A stretch of 10,225 bases of DNA from Rubrobacter sp. (GTDB lineage Bacteria > Actinomycetota > Rubrobacteria > Rubrobacterales > Rubrobacteraceae): the NCBI GenBank assembly GCA_013695335.1, contig JACDAR010000258.1, positions 1 to 10,225 of the forward strand, in the 5' to 3' direction. The notes under the pieces were generated by a model that had not been told where the DNA came from, made no database searches, and saw only the letters and a program-made list of their open reading frames with translations. The position numbers were made by a program, and so were the translations under genes. This document shows positions 6,506-10,225 of this stretch, piece by piece (within the stretch, counting starts at the first letter, position 1; the number at the start of each line of letters is the position of its first letter).

Positions 6506-6588
6506 TCGACGCCAGGACGATCTGCGGGGCAGCATTAGGCACGGCGGTTGGTCTTCGATCCTGGACTAACCTTCGATGCAGCGGTGGC

Positions 6589-7075
6589 GCATCCCGATGG
6601 TGATTCTCTCAGGCCCGTTTCAGTTGTCGTAACACGCGCAGGTCAGGGGCGTGGCCTCCAGAGGGCTTACGACCTCGGGCACCCGGCCAATGTACCTGGC
6701 GTTAGCTTTCGCATACTCAGCGTGGCCACCGTCGAGGAAGTAGCCGGTGTTGAGTTGATGTTCGCACAGGGTCTTTCGCCTGGAGGCGCAGTACTCGCAG
6801 GCGTAGCCGAGCCAGGGCATCGCCACCCGTTCGCCCTCCCGCACCTCCGTGACGCCCTCGCCGACTCTCTCCACGATGCCTATGCCTTCGTGGCCGGGGA
6901 CGAGCGGCAGCTTGGGTTTCACGGGCCAGTCACCGTGAGCGGCGTGGATGTCGGTGTAGCACAGGCCCGAAGCCTCTATCCTGACGACGATCTCACCGTA
7001 ACCCGGCTCGGACTTGGGAACCTCCTCGACGTGCAGGGACTCCGCGAAATCGCGAACGACGGCTGCCCCACGTAT
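6589..7075 (-). pseudogene. Decayed zinc-dependent alcohol dehydrogenase (N-terminal remnant)
   Basis: The minus strand encodes an AdhA/AdhP-like GroES domain, reading IRGAAVVRDFAESLHVEEVP, then SGLCYTDIHAAHGDWPVKPKLPLVPGHEGIGIVERVG, then LGYACEYCASRRKTLCEHQLNTGY. It ends near VSPLEATPLTCA. Catalytic-zinc residues C (GLCYTD) and H-E (GHE) remain. Several lesions are visible. There is no in-frame ATG, GTG or TTG near the expected start; ATA at 7073-7075 sits where MRGAAVV would begin. The structural-zinc segment has three cysteines, not four, and looks three residues short. After TGCGCG (6635-6640) the frame is lost. Adding two bases restores GVTT followed by GLRES, but similarity soon fades, and the whole Rossmann domain is missing. 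An internal GTG at 6922 could start a 100-codon frame, but that product would lack the first zinc cysteine. I judge it non-functional. Confidence 0.8.
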
Positions 7076-7113
7076 CCGGCCCGATACATCTCGAACCCTT
7101 TCGGTGTCCAGAA

Positions 7114-7126
7114 GTACCAGCGGTAC
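7114..7126. promoter_or_regulatory. Short palindrome upstream of the GAF-LuxR gene
   Basis: GTACC (7114-7118), AGC, GGTAC (7122-7126) forms a perfect inverted repeat 37-49 bp before the ATG at 7163. It could be an operator for the regulator itself or a small hairpin. No clear -35/-10 pair is seen beside it. A poor TAGGAT box at 7151-7156 would leave an almost leaderless transcript. Confidence 0.2.
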
Positions 7127-7162
7127 GGAGAACGGGCTCGTTCAGGATAGTAGGATACTTGT

Positions 7163-8557
7163 ATGAGCGATTTCGGGCATTCGGTGGCCTTCGGGACGGA
7201 GGAGGAGCTCAGGACGCTGCTGCGCCGACAGGAGGTTACCGGCAGGCTGGGACTCGCGGCGCTCATCGGGACGGAGCCGGGAAGACTCCTGGCCCAGGCT
7301 GCTGAGGAGGTCGCAGCGGCGCTGCAGGTCGAGTACAGTGAGGTTCTGGAGTTGCTCCCCGACGGAGACCGGCTGCTCTTGCGCGCCGGGGTAGGCTGGA
7401 AAGAGGGTTACGTGGGCAGCGCTGTGGTCGGCTCCGGCCTGGAGTCCCAGGCAGGCTACACCCTGATCTCCCGCGGTCCCGTGATCGTGGATAACCTGAG
7501 AATCGAGAGGCGCTTCGAAGGCCCACCTCTTCTGCGCGAGCATGGTGTGAAGGGCGGCATCACGGTCGCTATCCGCGTCGGTGGGCGTCCTTACGGGGTT
7601 CTCGGTGCCCACACGAGCAGGGAGCACGCTTTCGGTGAGGACGAAGCCTCTTTCTTACGGGAGGTGGCCGATGTCCTGGGCGCCGCTATAGAGCGCAAGC
7701 GTGAGGAGACCGATACCAGGAGCTTGCTCGGCGAGAGGACCCGCTGGGCGGTGGAGGCTGAGCGGCGCTTTGCCTTTCTCTCCGAGGCCAACGCCAGGCT
7801 CTCCGCTTCCACCGACCCCCGAACCGTCCTCGCCGCCGCCGTGCGCCTGGCGGTGCCGACGCTCGCCGACTGGTGCTCGGTGGATGTCGTCGAGGAGGCG
7901 ACCGCCACCGTGACCCGGCTCGCGGTCGCGCGAAGCGGGGCGCTTCCGTCCGGGGAGCCCCTGCGGGAGATATCTGGCCGCTACCAGTTGTCCCCGGACG
8001 CGTCCCACGGAACCCCGCAGGTCTGGAAGACGGGTAGACCGGAGCTGCTACCCGAGGTGGATGAGAAGACCCTCGTGGAGTTTGCCGACCAGATCGAGAC
8101 CCTGGAGCGCCCCGCCTCCTACCTGTGCGTCCCGCTGCGGGTCGGTGGCCGGACCCTCGGCGCCATAGGATTCGTTTCTTTCGGGCTGGGACGTTGCTAC
8201 GGCGAGGAGGATCTGCGGCTCGCCGAAGGACTTGCCCACTGCACAGCCCTGGCGCTCGACAACGCCCGTCACCGTGAGGGTGAGGCGCAGTTAATGCGCA
8301 AGTTGGTCGAACTCGCCGGAGAGAAACAGGAGATTCGCGCCGTCAGGAGCCCCGACGTTCCCGAGCTCACCGCGCGGCAGGCGGAGGTGCTGCGGTTGCT
8401 GGGCGAAGGGAAGGGCGTCGGAGAGATCCGCAAGGAACTCTTCCTCTCGGAGGCTACAGTCCGCAACCACATCCGTGCGCTCCTGACGGCCCTGGGAGCC
8501 CACTCCCAACTCGAAGCCGTGGCCATAGCCCGGAAGAAGGGCCTTCTCTCCAATTAG
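7163..8557 (+). CDS. Two-GAF-domain LuxR-type transcriptional regulator
   Basis: The 464-residue protein has three parts. A first GAF domain spans about 27-176, including VIVDNLRIERRF and VAIRVGGRPYGVLGAHTSREHAFGEDE. A helical linker leads to a second GAF-like domain at about 205-370, with LSASTDPRTVLAAAVRLAVPTLADWC, YLCVPLRVGGRTLGAIGF and FGLGRCYGEEDL. After a short coiled segment comes a GerE/LuxR helix-turn-helix at 402-464, reading LTARQAEVLRLLGEGKGVGEI, then LFLSEATVRNHIRALLTALG. The terminal helices fit DNA binding. GAF domains sense small ligands, redox state or cyclic nucleotides; which applies here cannot be told. No receiver domain, kinase domain or membrane segment is seen, so it is probably a one-component cytoplasmic regulator. 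The start is the ATG at 7163 with only a weak AGGAT upstream. It is divergent from the alcohol dehydrogenase remnant. Targets are unknown; neighbouring stress genes are possible. Confidence 0.88.
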   Translation: MSDFGHSVAFGTEEELRTLLRRQEVTGRLGLAALIGTEPGRLLAQAAEEVAAALQVEYSEVLELLPDGDRLLLRAGVGWKEGYVGSAVVGSGLESQAGYTLISRGPVIVDNLRIERRFEGPPLLREHGVKGGITVAIRVGGRPYGVLGAHTSREHAFGEDEASFLREVADVLGAAIERKREETDTRSLLGERTRWAVEAERRFAFLSEANARLSASTDPRTVLAAAVRLAVPTLADWCSVDVVEEATATVTRLAVARSGALPSGEPLREISGRYQLSPDASHGTPQVWKTGRPELLPEVDEKTLVEFADQIETLERPASYLCVPLRVGGRTLGAIGFVSFGLGRCYGEEDLRLAEGLAHCTALALDNARHREGEAQLMRKLVELAGEKQEIRAVRSPDVPELTARQAEVLRLLGEGKGVGEIRKELFLSEATVRNHIRALLTALGAHSQLEAVAIARKKGLLSN

Positions 8558-8567
8558 CGCGTTCGAC

Positions 8568-8608
8568 AGCCCGACGGGCGGCGCGTGGTTCCCGCCGCCC
8601 GTCGGGCT
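8568..8608. terminator. Strong hairpin between convergent genes, probably a bidirectional terminator
   Basis: AGCCCGACGGGCGGC (8568-8582) pairs perfectly with 8594-8608, a 15-bp GC-rich stem with an 11-nt loop. It sits 10 bp after the GAF-LuxR stop and 5 bp before the stop of the convergent doxX gene, so it can serve both. The following U-tract is poor on either strand (ATTCCTC on the plus strand), as is common in GC-rich actinobacteria. Confidence 0.8.
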
Positions 8609-8613
8609 ATTCC

Positions 8614-9209
8614 TCAAGTCACCCTAGGACCGGCATCTCCACGACCTCCGCGGAGCAGGGAGCCAGGGTAGCCGGGAACGCCGAGCATGGGCAGCGCCCA
8701 GCGGTCGAGGCCCCAGCACCCTGCGGTCCGCCACGCCAGCAGTACCAGGATCGCCATTATGAACATCAGCGGGTTGGCACCGGCTGTTCCGGCGAAGATG
8801 AAGCTGGCGTTCATGAACCCACCGAAGAACGCGGCTATACCGGTGAAGAGGCCGAGGATCAGGGCGAGCCCGATCGAGATCTCCCCCAGCACCACCAGGT
8901 AAGAGAACAGGGCTGCGTTGGGGATCACGACGTTCTCCAGGAACCGGCGTACCATTGCATGACCTGGGGATGCTCGCCGGTAGTCTGGTGCAATGCCCCC
9001 TGCGCGAAGCCCTTGACCGCGCCACCGACGCCTGCGCCTATCCATCCTCCTTCCATCATTTTGCCCGTGCCGGCCATCAGCCATAGGAAGCCGAGGTAGA
9101 TCCGGACCAACAGCCAGACCGGGGCCATCCGGGTATCGGCGAACAGGAAGTGGGTTATGCTGGGCTCCGGCATCTCCGATGCCCTGCCCGCAGTTGCCCT
9201 TGTGGTCAT
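8614..9209 (-). pseudogene. DoxX-family membrane protein interrupted by a one-base frameshift
   Basis: Two minus-strand frames together make one DoxX-family protein of about 198 residues. The first starts at the ATG at 9209 (AGGAGG at 9215-9220), reads MTTRATAGRASEMPEP and a membrane helix MAPVWLLVRIYLGFLWLMAG (28-47), and runs to QVMQWYAG. The second continues FLENVVIPNAALFSYLVVLG with three more hydrophobic segments, then CWGLDRWALP, and ends at 8614. The junction is at 8943-8945: after TAC GCC only GG is present before TTC CTG GAG, so one base is missing from a glycine codon. Without it the first frame ends shortly after, around 8925. DoxX proteins are small four-helix membrane proteins linked to redox and thiol stress. 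It could be a true pseudogene or a sequencing error. An ATG in the second frame (MVRRFLENVV) could restart translation. The gene follows usp on the same strand. Confidence 0.75.
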
Positions 9210-9227
9210 TAGTTCCTCCTCTCTCCG

Positions 9228-9254
9228 AGGGGCCAGAGTACTTGTCTGGCCCCT
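9228..9254 (-). terminator. Hairpin between usp and doxX
   Basis: AGGGGCCAGA (9228-9237) pairs with TCTGGCCCCT (9245-9254) in a perfect 10-bp stem with a 7-nt loop. It begins 4 bp after the usp stop and ends just before the doxX ribosome-binding site. There is no U-tract, so it may be a partial terminator, or an RNA-processing or stability element that sets usp above doxX, rather than a full stop. Its role is inferred from position. Confidence 0.45.
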
Positions 9255-9258
9255 GGTC

Positions 9259-10209
9259 TCAGGTTCGTTTCGCTTCCGCTGCGACCGTCTCGCGCTGCTG
9301 TCCCACGCCCCGGACGACGAGGACGGGTGAGTGGGCGTGGCGCACCACCGAGTCGGAGACACTGCCCATGAGTGCCCTGTCTATCCCGCCGAGTCCGCGG
9401 CTGCCCACCACGATCAGGCCAGCCTGCAACTCTTCTCCGAGCTTCACGATCTCGGCGTCGGGCTTGCCGAAGGACAGATGGGCGTCCCTGACCTCTCCGC
9501 CCTCGGCCTGAATCTTTTCCGCCCGGCGGTCGACGAACTCACGGGCCTTCTGTTTGGTCCGCTCGATGATGGAGTCCCATCTCTCGCCCATGAGCAGGTG
9601 CGGGTAGGGCGGCTGCGGATCGGTGCGCAGGGCGAACACGAGGTGCAACTCAGAGCCCGTGGCGTTGGAGATCTCCACTGCGGCCCTGGTCGCGGCGTCC
9701 GCCTCCTCGGAACCGTCAACGGCCAGCAGAATCCTGCCAGGCAGGTAGTCTTTTTCGCGCTCGCCGTCCCGGACGACCAGCACCGGGCAGTGCGCGTGGT
9801 GGACGATGCTGTCAGAGACGCTGCCCAGCAAGGCACGCCTTACGGGACCGAGACCGCGGCTACCCACGATCACGAGCCCCGCGTCCAGCTCCCCGGCAAG
9901 GTTCGCTGTCTCCGCGTCGGGGCGTCCGAATCGGGCATGGGAATCGGCGATCCGGCCGATTTTCTCCAACTTCTCGACCTCTTCCGCGAGCTTCTTTCGG
10001 GCGTCGCGGTCGGCGATCTCTCTTACCTCGTCCCAGTACGTGGGGCTGTAGACGGCGTATTCAGGGACGCCGTAAGGGTCAGGCAGCGGTTCCACGTAAG
10101 CGACGTGCAACTCGGAGTCGAGCTTCTCCGAGAGCATCATGGCCATCTGCGCAGCGTGGGTCGCTTCCTCTGAGCCATCGGTCGCCAGCAGTATCTTCGT
10201 CGGGAACAT
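9259..10209 (-). CDS. Tandem-domain universal stress protein (UspA family)
   Basis: The 316-residue cytoplasmic protein contains two UspA domains, about 1-148 and 157-301. Each begins with a strand and ATP-contacting aspartate (ILLATDGSEEA with D11; ILLAVDGSEEA with D165). Each ends with the ATP-binding G-x2-G-x9-G-S pattern (G116, G119, G129, S130; G269, G272, G282, S283) and then PVLVV. The ATP-binding type of Usp is therefore expected. The halves are alike along their length (GRPDAE/GKPDAE, VIVGSRGLG/IVVGSRGLG, GSVSDSIVHHAH/GSVSDSVVRHAH), which points to internal duplication. Such proteins act in stress survival and dormancy, often by unknown means. The start is the ATG at 10209, with GGAGA at 10219-10223 and a 9-nt gap. 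Its promoter lies outside the window. It is followed by the DoxX gene, probably in one transcript. Confidence 0.93.
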   Translation of the reverse strand: MFPTKILLATDGSEEATHAAQMAMMLSEKLDSELHVAYVEPLPDPYGVPEYAVYSPTYWDEVREIADRDARKKLAEEVEKLEKIGRIADSHARFGRPDAETANLAGELDAGLVIVGSRGLGPVRRALLGSVSDSIVHHAHCPVLVVRDGEREKDYLPGRILLAVDGSEEADAATRAAVEISNATGSELHLVFALRTDPQPPYPHLLMGERWDSIIERTKQKAREFVDRRAEKIQAEGGEVRDAHLSFGKPDAEIVKLGEELQAGLIVVGSRGLGGIDRALMGSVSDSVVRHAHSPVLVVRGVGQQRETVAAEAKRT

Positions 10210-10225
10210 CTCTCTGGTTCTCCTT

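Noticed and set aside
8925..8965. Programmed frameshift in the DoxX gene
   Set aside because: No slippery heptamer, stimulatory structure or internal Shine-Dalgarno at the junction. A plain one-base deletion or read error is simpler.
1..10225. CRISPR array, tRNA, rRNA, insertion sequence or defence island
   Set aside because: No regularly spaced repeats, no tRNA-like cloverleaf or rRNA sequence, no transposase or integrase motifs and no terminal inverted repeats were seen. The Uma2 gene alone does not make a defence system.

Overview
The window reads as a stretch of chromosome from a GC-rich actinobacterium. A Rubrobacter-like or related deep-branching lineage is my best guess, from the high G+C, the F420-type oxidoreductase, the GTG and TTG starts, and the mix of stress genes. 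This assignment is inferred from gene content and protein style only; no 16S or marker comparison was possible.

Left edge (1-1417): a PadR-type regulator, cut off at its C-terminal end by the window edge, is divergent from an F420-dependent luciferase-like oxidoreductase. The 284 bp between them holds a good sigma-70-type promoter for padR. A tandem 10-bp repeat overlaps that promoter and is a candidate PadR operator. The rest looks like a fairly long leader for the oxidoreductase.

Region 1464-5455 is a minus-strand block. It holds a housekeeping lysine/diaminopimelate operon in the order lysC, dapA, dapB, with overlapping stop/start junctions. It is followed by a Uma2-family (DUF820) nuclease-like gene and a small helical orphan gene. 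Inside lysC there is a near-perfect Shine-Dalgarno sequence with an in-frame TTG. It lies exactly where a separate regulatory beta subunit would start in the Bacillus/Corynebacterium type of aspartokinase.

Region 5525-10209 is a stress and accessory region. It contains a long-N-terminus SDR of the general-stress type with a possible SigB-like promoter, a decayed zinc alcohol dehydrogenase remnant, and a two-GAF LuxR-type regulator (the only plus-strand gene here). A strong 15-bp hairpin follows as a shared terminator. After it come a DoxX-family membrane protein broken by a one-base frameshift and a tandem universal stress protein, the last two apparently co-transcribed (usp then doxX).

I found no CRISPR array, tRNA, rRNA, insertion sequence, phage gene or recognisable defence system. 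Most of the window is ordinary. The points most worth a second look are the internal lysC start, the two broken genes, the padR operator repeats and the Uma2/orphan pair.
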